A stretch of 11,354 nt of DNA from an uncultured Lachnospiraceae bacterium (GTDB taxonomy: Bacteria; Bacillota; Clostridia; Lachnospirales; Lachnospiraceae), in assembly GCA_946413945.1 (NCBI GenBank), contig CAMKMR010000029.1, positions 1 through 11,354 on the forward strand. Reading direction: 5' to 3'. Shown here piece by piece: positions 1-5,940 of the stretch. The notes under the pieces are model-generated. The model saw only the letters and a program-made list of their open reading frames with translations. It was not told the DNA's origin and did no database searches. The translations under genes and the position numbers were made by a program. Each line of letters starts with the position of its first letter. Positions within the stretch are counted from its first letter, which is position 1.

Positions 1-699
1 CGTACGCAGCTGCACTTCTATATAACATCTTGATATATTATCAAAAAAAGATATATGAAGTGACCTGTAGCCTGCGCCATTTTCTCTTTCAATATAGTCT
101 CTATAATATCTCCTATACTTGTCTGAGATAACAGTGCTTTGATGAGGAAGTCCAGCTAAAACCGGGTCAAATCCTCTTTCTTCAAGAAAGCCCGGAAGAA
201 TATCTGCTATTTCATATAAATATTTTACTTCCCTCTCTTCTCTATTTTCCCCTTCTTTTAAATGACACTGCGGCAAAGATATGATTATCCTATAAGCTAT
301 AAGATCTTTTATCCTTCCGATCTGCTTTTTAATGTCTTCCTCTGACGGAAATGTTCCTTTCTCTCTTCTATAACTATATATATACTTAGCAATATTTCCA
401 TTTATCTTTCCTTCAAGTCTTATGAGGGATTTAATACGTCCTTTAAATGTAAATGCAAGGAAGGGATAATTATCTGCCATAAATTTATAAAATTCCCTGA
501 TCTTCTGTGACTGCTCAGTAAGGAAGTCATTATGTTCCAGAAGACTTAACATCTGAAGAAGGCAATTACTATGGGCAAGGTCCACCCCATTATTATTTTT
601 AATTGCAGATTTCTTAAGATCTTCTGAATAACAGTGTAAGATCTTAACAACTGTATCCCCTTTATAAAGATAATCATTTAATGTAAGTAATTCATCCAT
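1..699 (-). CDS. RelA/SpoT-domain protein (alarmone synthetase-like), partial
   Basis: The reading frame opens at an ATG at 699 and stays open to base 1, giving 233 residues (MDELLTLNDY...YIEVQLRT) with the C-terminus outside the window. An AGGAGG lies 6 nt before the ATG, which fixes the start. The second half has the order of motifs of the RelA/SpoT nucleotidyltransferase domain: KGRIKS (86-91), DLIAYRIIIS (132-141, the Asp expected to bind Mg), YRDYIE (199-204), GYRSLH (210-215) and YIEVQLRT (226-233, with the Glu expected to be catalytic). Families with this domain transfer pyrophosphate from ATP to GTP/GDP to make (p)ppGpp. The N-terminal ~80 residues look helical and resemble neither the HD hydrolase domain of long RelA/SpoT nor typical short synthetases, and there is a ~55-residue insertion between the DLIAYR and YRDYIE motifs. 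Domain call is firm; the product made is inference. Confidence 0.8.
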   Translation of the reverse strand, partial: MDELLTLNDYLYKGDTVVKILHCYSEDLKKSAIKNNNGVDLAHSNCLLQMLSLLEHNDFLTEQSQKIREFYKFMADNYPFLAFTFKGRIKSLIRLEGKINGNIAKYIYSYRREKGTFPSEEDIKKQIGRIKDLIAYRIIISLPQCHLKEGENREEREVKYLYEIADILPGFLEERGFDPVLAGLPHQSTVISDKYRRYYRDYIERENGAGYRSLHISFFDNISRCYIEVQLRT

Positions 700-713
700 A
701 TTTATCCTCCTCT

Positions 714-737
714 CGCATCTCGCGACCCCGAGATGCG
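714..737 (-). promoter_or_regulatory. leader hairpin next to the RelA/SpoT-domain gene's ribosome site
   Basis: A perfect 9-bp stem (CGCATCTCG / CGAGATGCG, 6-nt loop) ends 1 nt before the AGAGGAGG of the RelA/SpoT-domain gene. It is not followed by a T-run, so it is not a terminator. It could stabilise the message, mask the ribosome site, or be a palindromic operator. A weak promoter may lie upstream (TTGAAT at 774-779, 17 nt, TAATGA at 751-756). Confidence 0.45.
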
Positions 738-777
738 TATTCAAACAATCTCATTATTTTCTTAGCTCACTGTATTC

Positions 778-815
778 AAAAAAAGGCGCTCCTCCCGTTT
801 GGGAGAAGCGCCTTT
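778..815 (-). terminator. intrinsic terminator of the carbamoyltransferase gene
   Basis: Arms 782-796 and 801-815 pair over 14 bp with one A/C mismatch (GGCGCT and CTCCC blocks) around a 4-nt loop; on the minus strand the stem runs into seven T. It starts 20 nt after the stop codon of the carbamoyltransferase gene and separates it from the RelA/SpoT-domain gene. Confidence 0.9.
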
Positions 816-835
816 GCTCTCGTTATCATTTAATA

Positions 836-1768
836 TTAATTTTTGAGAAGGTGATACATTACTGCTTTTTCTGCATGACGACGATTTTCAGCTTCATCAA
901 GAATATGCTCGAGATTCTTCATCTCTGTCTCTTTTGAAATCTCAAATCCTACATGCATAGGCATATCATGGAATACGATAGCCTTACTGTCCTTAAGAAG
1001 ATCTTCATTTACCTGGTATGGAAGCATAAGATCAAGGAGTTCTTCTTTCCTCTCCTGGTATGCAGGATTGTTAAAGAATTCCATATCAAGCCACGTATCA
1101 GTATATACCACATCCATATTGTTTACATACTTGATAAGATTTTCTCTTCCGATAGTAATATCGATATCCACATAATGTCCGCCTGCCTGAGCTTTTCTAT
1201 AGAAGTCAGGTCCGCAGGATGTATTATTGGTGATAGGAGTAAATCCATAAAGTGTCCCCTGTCCCATCTTATCGAAGAATTCTACCAGTGAATTAAATAC
1301 ATTGTTCTTTGCTCCGATATAAAGAAGCTTAACATCCAATGTACCGAATTTTTCCATCACTGTAAGCATATCCGCAAGGATCTGACATGGGTGATATGTA
1401 TTATCGCATCCGTTAATAAAAGGGACGGTAACATTTTCACCGAAGAGCTCTACTGTCTCATTCTTAATAAGTCTGGCCATTATGATATCTACATTTCTGC
1501 AGACATACTTTATCTCTGAAACCGGCTCACCCAGTACAAAGTTAGAGTCTCTCCAGAGCTGGTTGAAATAAGTTCCCCCCAGTTCAGTAATGCCTGTGGC
1601 AAATGAAAGAAAAGTTCTGGTTGATGTCTTTTCAAAAAGAGTATAGAGCTTCTTTCCTTCCAATGACCTGGAATACTTTTCAGGATTCTTCTTCATGTCA
1701 AGAGCTGTATCAAGTATTTCCTTTAATTCCTCTTTTGAGAAATTCTCAAAGTTCAGCATGTTCTTCAT
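836..1768 (-). CDS. Ornithine/aspartate carbamoyltransferase-superfamily protein, substrate uncertain
   Basis: 310 residues, the usual length for this family. The carbamoyl phosphate half is well preserved: FEKTSTRT (45-52), the Arg in MARL (about 99), and NGCDNTYHPCQ (120-129), which is close to the ornithine transcarbamylase pattern. The C-terminal DEAENRRHAEKAVM (291-304) also matches that family. The amino-acid-binding half differs: where true ornithine enzymes have D-x-W-x-SMG there is YTDTWLDMEF (222-231), and the HCLP motif that supplies the catalytic Cys reads HDMP (267-270). So it should bind carbamoyl phosphate but probably carbamoylates something other than ornithine, or is repurposed. 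Genome pipelines would likely call it argF; the neighbours (metK, RelA/SpoT) are not arginine genes. Start: the ATG at 1768, 12 nt after GGCGG; a second ATG three codons on is possible. Confidence 0.85.
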   Translation of the reverse strand: MKNMLNFENFSKEELKEILDTALDMKKNPEKYSRSLEGKKLYTLFEKTSTRTFLSFATGITELGGTYFNQLWRDSNFVLGEPVSEIKYVCRNVDIIMARLIKNETVELFGENVTVPFINGCDNTYHPCQILADMLTVMEKFGTLDVKLLYIGAKNNVFNSLVEFFDKMGQGTLYGFTPITNNTSCGPDFYRKAQAGGHYVDIDITIGRENLIKYVNNMDVVYTDTWLDMEFFNNPAYQERKEELLDLMLPYQVNEDLLKDSKAIVFHDMPMHVGFEISKETEMKNLEHILDEAENRRHAEKAVMYHLLKN

Positions 1769-1825
1769 ATTTTTTATTTACCGCCTTCTATTAAAAACCA
1801 AACGCCTTGTGTTACATATACCACT

Positions 1826-1847
1826 TTCCGGAAATGTTCTTCCGGAT
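1826..1847. promoter_or_regulatory. paired TTCCGGA sites upstream of the carbamoyltransferase gene
   Basis: TTCCGGAA (1826-1833) and TTCCGGAT (1840-1847) stand 14 nt apart. Each holds the palindrome TCCGGA, and together they can fold into a 7-bp hairpin with a 6-nt loop. They lie 58-79 nt before the gene start. No T-run follows, so a terminator is unlikely; an operator or leader hairpin is possible. There is no clear promoter and no clear metK terminator in this 173-nt gap, so read-through from metK is plausible. Confidence 0.35.
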
Positions 1848-1897
1848 CACTTTCTTCATATTTTGTTACTTTTTTAATACATCGCTAATTAAAGATT

Positions 1898-1965
1898 TAA
1901 CTAACTATTATTTCTCATGATGCTTAGCTAATAACTAACCATTATTTCTCAAGATATTTAGCTAA
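1898..1965. repeat. 34-bp tandem duplication spanning the metK stop codon
   Basis: Two directly abutting 34-bp units, 1898-1931 and 1932-1965, match at 30 of 34 positions. Both begin TAACTAAC, share ATTATTTCTC in the middle and end TTAGCTAA. Unit 1932-1965 contains the last seven codons and TAA stop of metK plus 10 nt of 3' flank; the other is the decayed copy downstream, and would encode a similar tail ending at its own TAA. Confidence 0.9.
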
Positions 1966-3135
1966 CTTCTCGCTAAGATCAGTTTTCTCCCATGGAAGTT
2001 CTACATCTGTTCTTCCAAAATGGCCATAAGAAGCTGTCTGCTTATAGATAGGTCTTCTAAGATCAAGCATCTTAATTATTCCAGCTGGTCTTAAGTCAAA
2101 GTTCTCACGAACGATCTCAACAAGCTTTTCATCCGAAAGCTTACCTGTGCCAAATGTCTCAACCTGAATAGATGTTGGACGTGCTACACCGATAGCATAT
2201 GAAAGCTGGATCTCGCACTTATCAGCAAGTCCTGCAGCAACGATATTCTTTGCAGCATATCTGGCAGCATATGATGCTGATCTGTCAACCTTTGTTGGAT
2301 CCTTTCCTGAAAATGCTCCGCCGCCGTGACGCGCATATCCACCATAAGTATCAACGATGATCTTACGGCCTGTAAGACCTGAATCTCCGTGAGGGCCACC
2401 GATTACGAAACGGCCTGTTGGATTGATGAAATACTTTGTATCATCATCAAGCATATCTTTTGGAAGGATAACGTCGAATACTTCTCTCTTAATATCCTCA
2501 TGAATCTGCTCCTGAGTAACATCCTCAGAATGCTGAGTAGAAAGAACAACTGTATCGATTCTGAATGGATTACCATTTTCATCATATTCTACAGTAACCT
2601 GTGTCTTTCCATCTGGTCTTAAATAAGGAAGAGTTCCATTCTTTCTTACTTCTGTAAGTCTTCTTGAAAGCTTATGTGCCATAGCGATAGGGTATGGCAT
2701 AAATTCAGGTGTTTCATTTGAAGCATAACCAAACATAAGTCCCTGGTCACCAGCACCGATTGCTTCAATATCCTCATCTGACATCTGGTTTTCTTTAGCT
2801 TCAAGGGCTTTATCAACACCAAGAGCTATATCCTGTGACTGCTCATCAATAGCTGTGATGACACCACAAGTGTCACAGTCAAAACCGTATTTTGCTCTGT
2901 CGTAACCAATTTCTCTTACTGTGTCACGAACAATCTTCTGAATATCAACATAAGCTGATGTTGATATCTCACCCATAACAAGAACTAAACCTGTTGTACA
3001 TGAAGTCTCACATGCAACACGTCCGTTTGGGTCCTGCTCGAGTATCGCATCGAGAACTGCATCAGAAATCTGATCACAGATTTTATCAGGATGTCCTTCT
3101 GTTACGGACTCTGATGTAAAAAATCTTTTTTCCAT
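1942..3135 (-). CDS. metK: S-adenosylmethionine synthetase
   Basis: 397 residues, full length for the family. The enzyme makes S-adenosylmethionine from methionine and ATP, releasing phosphate and pyrophosphate; it acts as a cytoplasmic tetramer with Mg and K ions. Family signatures are intact: TEGHPDKICDQISDAVLD (12-29, with the active-site His15 and Asp17), GAGDQGLMFGYA (127-138), GPHGDSGLTGRKI (248-260) and GGGAFSGKDPTKVDRS (271-286, P-loop-like phosphate binder). AGGAG (3143-3147) sits 7 nt before the ATG. The gene follows a SAM-I riboswitch with terminator, so its own product should switch it off. The C-terminal codons lie inside a 34-bp tandem duplication. Confidence 0.98.
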   Translation of the reverse strand: MEKRFFTSESVTEGHPDKICDQISDAVLDAILEQDPNGRVACETSCTTGLVLVMGEISTSAYVDIQKIVRDTVREIGYDRAKYGFDCDTCGVITAIDEQSQDIALGVDKALEAKENQMSDEDIEAIGAGDQGLMFGYASNETPEFMPYPIAMAHKLSRRLTEVRKNGTLPYLRPDGKTQVTVEYDENGNPFRIDTVVLSTQHSEDVTQEQIHEDIKREVFDVILPKDMLDDDTKYFINPTGRFVIGGPHGDSGLTGRKIIVDTYGGYARHGGGAFSGKDPTKVDRSASYAARYAAKNIVAAGLADKCEIQLSYAIGVARPTSIQVETFGTGKLSDEKLVEIVRENFDLRPAGIIKMLDLRRPIYKQTASYGHFGRTDVELPWEKTDLSEKLAKYLEK

Positions 3136-3230
3136 TGAGTATCTCCTAATTTTTTTATTTGGATATCGCTCCTAACTTCAAATGCATGAAGCTATATGGT
3201 TTTTGATAAAGAGAATTTCTAAAAACAAAA

Positions 3231-3257
3231 AAATCCGGTGTAAAAAAAACCGGATTT
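3231..3257 (-). terminator. riboswitch-controlled terminator in the metK leader
   Basis: A perfect 9-bp stem (AAATCCGGT / ACCGGATTT, arms 3231-3239 and 3249-3257) is followed on the minus strand by a run of T. The upstream arm also belongs to a rival helix: GGATTTGA (3252-3259) pairs with TCAAATCC (3270-3277). That antiterminator takes bases from the 3' strand of aptamer helix P1, the expected layout for SAM-dependent termination. Confidence 0.9.
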
Positions 3258-3275
3258 GAAAATCTATCATCAAAT

Positions 3276-3384
3276 CCCCTTATTGCTCGGATTATCATAT
3301 CCGCTCAGGCCGGCACCTTCCCTTAAATATAGGGGTTGCCGTGGCTTCTTAGTCCCTTGTGACTCCACCACTCTGAATAAGAGA
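3276..3384 (-). promoter_or_regulatory. SAM-I (S-box) riboswitch aptamer of metK
   Basis: On the minus strand the RNA shows the S-box order. P1 is UCUCUUAUU (3376-3384) with AAUAAGGGG (3276-3284). P2 carries the kink-turn (GUGGU-GGA ... AAGAAG-CCAC), with a small GUC/GAC top stem and an ACAAGG loop able to pair with CCU in the joiner after P3. The conserved GGCAACC is followed by P3 (CCC/GGG), then AAGGUGC, P4 (CGGAU/AUCCG) and GAGC before P1 closes. Binding of SAM should stabilise P1, release the terminator at 3231-3257 and stop transcription into metK. It is a known riboswitch class. Confidence 0.93.
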
Positions 3385-3413
3385 GATATCTTATACTTAA
3401 TAATTACTTAGTC

Positions 3414-3442
3414 ACGTTACAACAAAAGTTAAGGCTTGTCAA
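3414..3442 (-). promoter_or_regulatory. promoter of the metK leader
   Basis: On the minus strand a perfect -35 box TTGACA (3437-3442) is separated by 17 nt from TAACGT (3414-3419), a poor but well-placed -10 box. Transcription would start near 3407, about 23 nt before the SAM aptamer. The stretch 3443-3523 further upstream is AT-rich and shows no gene. Confidence 0.6.
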
Positions 3443-3523
3443 CACTTCACAACGAATTTTAAAAGAATTCATAACTTAAAGGCAATATTTTCTTAAGAAT
3501 ATGCGCCGCAAGACGCACCCCCA

Positions 3524-3561
3524 AAATAAAAGACCAGAGAAAATCTCTGGCCCTTTTATTT
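3524..3561 (-). terminator. terminator of the unrecognised 260-residue gene
   Basis: Stem of AAATAAAAG/CTTTTATTT (9 bp) and CCAGAGA/TCTCTGG (7 bp) with a small internal loop and 3-nt cap. The minus-strand product ends in TCTTTTATTTT. It begins just after the stop codon at 3566. Confidence 0.85.
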
Positions 3562-3565
3562 AGCT

Positions 3566-4348
3566 TCAAATTATTTTATATTCTTTCAGCATCTTTAAAT
3601 TATCTTCTTTTCTTTGTTGAAGTATTTTCATCCCTTCATTATACAGTTCTTCATTATCTTGAAACTTTTTCCTATTAGCCGCGAAACGTTCCTCACATCC
3701 ATTATACAGTGCATCCTTAGAAAATTTTTTTGTTTTTTCATTTTCTATCAATTCAACATCTCTTTTCATATCCGAAAAACATTTTGCAATTAATGATGCA
3801 TCAAATTCCTTCCTTGCATAATAAAGCCCTTCTTCGTCTGAATAACTGTCAGATAAAAGATTCGAAAATGTCACTGTCAATCCCCCATTATGCTTTAGAA
3901 AGAATTCTAACGCACTATCCATGTCGGTATACTTATCAAGCTGTTCAATAATAAGCTTTGCCCCTATTAAAGACTTTTCCAATGCCATTTGCATTGTCTC
4001 TTCACTATACTCAACATCATAATTTTTGCGATATTTATGAGATATTTCATAATAATGATCTTTTAATGTCATAAGATCAGTATTAGTGAGTAAGCTATAT
4101 GAGTAGCTTATTGGCGTAATGTTAAACCTTATTCTTTTTCTATATATCGAAGAAATTCCACAACACAACTCAAAGCACTTACATCCAGGAGTGTCAGCGC
4201 TTAACGTTATATATGTTATTATATGAACAATCTCCCCGTTCACAAGCCTTGCAAAATATGGCTGAGGGCCTTTAACCTTTTTAAATCCATAAGGTTCAAG
4301 CTTTTCTTTATAGAATTTTACAAATTCACTTTTAAAATTTTTTGCCAT
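3566..4348 (-). CDS. Unrecognised 260-residue protein (possibly DUF4304-like)
   Basis: I do not recognise this protein with confidence. There is no signal peptide or membrane segment, so it is probably cytoplasmic. The N-terminal part (FKSEFVKFYKEKLEPYGFKKVKG...YFARLVNGEIVHIITY) has the flavour of DUF4304-type proteins, which open with a helix, a GFKKKG-like turn and beta strands; this is a weak resemblance. The last third is highly charged and helical (KKFQDNEELYNEGMKILQQRKEDNLKMLKEYK) and may coil. Start choice: GGAAGG (4356-4361) is only 1 nt from an ATG at 4354 but 7 nt from the ATG at 4348, so the later one (MAKNFKSEF) is preferred; the longer form would have 262 residues. It has its own terminator and sits alone between metK and the HIT gene, which suggests an accessory gene. 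Confidence 0.75.
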   Translation of the reverse strand: MAKNFKSEFVKFYKEKLEPYGFKKVKGPQPYFARLVNGEIVHIITYITLSADTPGCKCFELCCGISSIYRKRIRFNITPISYSYSLLTNTDLMTLKDHYYEISHKYRKNYDVEYSEETMQMALEKSLIGAKLIIEQLDKYTDMDSALEFFLKHNGGLTVTFSNLLSDSYSDEEGLYYARKEFDASLIAKCFSDMKRDVELIENEKTKKFSKDALYNGCEERFAANRKKFQDNEELYNEGMKILQQRKEDNLKMLKEYKII

Positions 4349-4366
4349 AAACATTCCTTCCTCTGC

Positions 4367-4441
4367 CTATTCAGCCACATCTAATTCAACGCTGTTTCCA
4401 TCTTCCGATAATGTTATTATATATTTTTTTCCATCATTAAA
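4367..4441 (-). pseudogene. possible remnant of a small gene upstream of the 260-residue protein
   Basis: A 24-codon open stretch ends at a TAG 18 nt before the preferred start of the next gene, as an upstream operon partner would. It reads NDGKKYIITLSEDGNSVELD near its end, which looks like real protein (the style of short DUF1292-type acidic proteins). It has no in-frame start codon and is preceded by TGA TAG. An ATGATGGAA sits in the neighbouring frame before a run of seven A; one extra A would join it to this frame. It could be a frameshifted remnant or chance. Confidence 0.25.
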
Positions 4442-4448
4442 CTATCAA
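4418..4448 (-). promoter_or_regulatory. weak candidate promoter of the 260-residue gene
   Basis: TTGATA (4443-4448) and TATATA (4418-4423) are 19 nt apart on the minus strand. TTGATA lies in the same TGAAGTGTTGA context as the metK -35 box. The spacing is long and the DNA AT-rich, so this is tentative; it also overlaps the possible remnant reading frame. Confidence 0.3.
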
Positions 4449-4485
4449 CACTTCACGGCAATTTTTAAAAAATTTATCAACAAAT

Positions 4486-4515
4486 TTGCTTCTTTATCAA
4501 AAAATATATTATAAT
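4486..4515 (+). promoter_or_regulatory. promoter of the HIT-family gene
   Basis: TTGCTT (4486-4491), an 18-nt spacer, and a perfect TATAAT (4510-4515). The start site would be near 4522, leaving a leader of about 50 nt that ends in GGAGGT (4559-4564), 6 nt before the ATG. Confidence 0.6.
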
Positions 4516-4570
4516 GTGACTTAAATAAAAAGAATATAACACTAGTATAAATTAACCCGGAGGTAAAAAG

Positions 4571-4990
4571 ATGATCAAAGACGATTGCATTTTTTGTAAA
4601 CTTGCAAATGGTATCATCCCAACAAATACCATTTATGAAGATGATGATTTCAGAGTAATCCTTGATGCAAGTCCATCAGGCCAGGGACATTCACTTATAA
4701 TCCCAAAACAGCATTTTGATAACGCTTACTTGATCGATGACAGCGTTGCAGCAAAGGTTATGCCTCTTGCAAAAAAGATTGCCCTTGCACTTAAAGAGGA
4801 ATTTAACTGCGATGGAATAAATATCTTACAGAACAATGAAGCGGCTGCAGGACAGACTGTATTCCACTATCATGTACATGTAATCCCTCGTCATAAAAAC
4901 GACGCAATCAACCTTATCTGGAAGCAGCTTTCTTTCTCAGATGAAGAACAAAAGGAAACAGCAGAAAGAATTAAGAAGCACTTAAACTAG
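4571..4990 (+). CDS. HIT-family nucleotide hydrolase (HinT-like)
   Basis: 139 residues, normal for bacterial histidine-triad proteins. These hydrolyse nucleoside phosphoramidates and related adenylated compounds in the cytoplasm, usually as dimers. The triad reads FHYHVHVIPR (98-107): His99-x-His101-x-His103, with His101 the expected nucleophile. The N-terminal CIFC (6-9) matches the zinc-binding CxxC seen in many members. IIPTNTIYEDDDFRVILD and GHSLIIPKQH follow the usual beta-strand pattern. GGAGGT 6 nt before the ATG supports the start. The gene is alone on its strand, with its own promoter and a terminator shared with the convergent lipoprotein gene. The exact physiological substrate is not readable from sequence. 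Confidence 0.93.
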   Translation: MIKDDCIFCKLANGIIPTNTIYEDDDFRVILDASPSGQGHSLIIPKQHFDNAYLIDDSVAAKVMPLAKKIALALKEEFNCDGINILQNNEAAAGQTVFHYHVHVIPRHKNDAINLIWKQLSFSDEEQKETAERIKKHLN

Positions 4991-5047
4991 ACTGATAAAA
5001 AACAAAAGGAAGCCCCAACTTAAATGTCTTTGATTGTTGCCTTCATT

Positions 5048-5078
5048 AAAAAAAGACGAGCAAAGTCGTCTTTTTTTT
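5048..5078. terminator. bidirectional terminator between the HIT and lipoprotein genes
   Basis: AAAAGACGA (ending at 5059) pairs with TCGTCTTTT (from 5066) around a 6-nt loop, extended by A-tract/T-tract pairing. There is a T-run on either strand, so it can end both the plus-strand HIT transcript and the minus-strand lipoprotein transcript. Confidence 0.85.
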
Positions 5079-5148
5079 ATGAATATCTCTTATACTTTTT
5101 TATTTACGCTTTATTCAGAGCAAAAATTCTACTTTTTTTCTTTTTATC

Positions 5149-5676
5149 TTAATTAGTAAATTTATCAATTATCCCTTCAGCCTTTGCTGAATCCTCTGAT
5201 ACAACAAAAATAACATAAGACCCCACTGTCTTTACTACTGCTCTGTCTAACTTAGGCATTTCATCCGGAAGATAATCACTGCAAGCTTCTTTTTGACTTT
5301 CCACTCTCTTATTAAATGCCTCTTCAATATTTTTCAAATAAGAATCATCATTTACCTTCACTACCGCAATTTCCTCTGCAGTAGCTCCGGTATTAGTATA
5401 AAAGCAATAATCACTGAGTTTTCCTGAATCCAGCTGATATAATCTGTTAATGGCTATATCCGCCTCAACTTCAGCTAACTGATCCTTAAACTTTCCTTCT
5501 TTCTTAATATCATCTGCCAGAGTTTTTGCATCAAGACTTATAGCATCTTCCCCTGATGCCTCTGAATCTGATGTGGTACTTTCTGTGGTACTTCCTGCCC
5601 TAACCTTTCCACACGCCGTCACAAATAAGGATAAAGTCACAAGTCCTAACACAACTATTTTTTTTCTTATCTTCAT
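5149..5676 (-). CDS. Small lipoprotein, DUF4358-like
   Basis: 175 residues. The N-terminus is a type II signal peptide: KIRKK, a hydrophobic stretch VVLGLVTLSLFV, then the lipobox VTAC with the lipidated Cys at 22. After it comes a Ser/Thr/Glu-rich linker (about 28-46). The folded part (about 47-175) has strands and helices with DYLPDEMPKLDRAVV and GSYVIFVVSED near the end, resembling DUF4358 proteins that are common in Clostridia and of unknown function. It should be anchored on the outer face of the membrane. GAGGA lies 9 nt before the ATG. It stands alone, with no transporter or enzyme beside it on the same strand, so the context gives no function. Confidence 0.85.
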   Translation of the reverse strand: MKIRKKIVVLGLVTLSLFVTACGKVRAGSTTESTTSDSEASGEDAISLDAKTLADDIKKEGKFKDQLAEVEADIAINRLYQLDSGKLSDYCFYTNTGATAEEIAVVKVNDDSYLKNIEEAFNKRVESQKEACSDYLPDEMPKLDRAVVKTVGSYVIFVVSEDSAKAEGIIDKFTN

Positions 5677-5713
5677 TGAATCATTTCCTCACTCTTTCTT
5701 TCTCCAACGAAAG

Positions 5714-5742
5714 ATTATACAACTTTGCCTAACAAAACAGCA
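5714..5742 (-). promoter_or_regulatory. candidate promoter of the lipoprotein gene
   Basis: A perfect -10 box TATAAT (minus strand, 5714-5719) lies 38 nt before the start codon. The -35 position 17 nt further (5737-5742) reads TGCTGT, a poor match, so the call rests on the -10 box and position. Confidence 0.4.
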
Positions 5743-5802
5743 AACAATTTATTATTACAAATATGTGAAATAGTTAAAATTTTATTAACGTTTAAACCTT
5801 TA

Positions 5803-5837
5803 ACCGTAAAAAAAATAATCACTATTTTTTTTACGGT
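5803..5837. repeat. perfect 15-bp inverted repeat upstream of the mutarotase-like gene
   Basis: ACCGTAAAAAAAATA (5803-5817) and TATTTTTTTTACGGT (5823-5837) are exact reverse complements around the 5-nt ATCAC. The repeat lies between divergent genes, 20 nt upstream of the -35 box of the mutarotase-like gene and far from the end of any gene, so it is not placed like a normal terminator. It may be an operator for a dimeric regulator, or a hairpin limiting divergent read-through. Confidence 0.75.
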
Positions 5838-5857
5838 CAAATATGAAACTTTTACAA

Positions 5858-5886
5858 TAGACATCAATTTCCATTTGTGATATTAT
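5858..5886 (+). promoter_or_regulatory. promoter of the mutarotase-like gene
   Basis: TAGACA (5858-5863, one mismatch to TTGACA), a 17-nt spacer, and TATTAT (5881-5886) with an extended TGA just before it. The start site would be near 5893, 48 nt before the TTG start codon. Confidence 0.7.
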
Positions 5887-5940
5887 CGTCTAAAAATTAG
5901 CTAATAATCGTATTTTTCTAATGAAAAGGAGGAAAAACAA

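Noticed and set aside
953..1291. 112-codon plus-strand open frame inside the carbamoyltransferase gene
   Set aside because: It is the antisense shadow of a conserved enzyme, with no ribosome site and no recognisable protein.
836..1768. Calling this gene a true argF/arcB ornithine carbamoyltransferase
   Set aside because: The SMG and HCLP residues that define ornithine binding and catalysis are replaced; only the superfamily is supported.
3231..3384. T-box leader before metK
   Set aside because: There is no T-box consensus; the GGCAACC and kink-turn elements fit the SAM-I aptamer instead.
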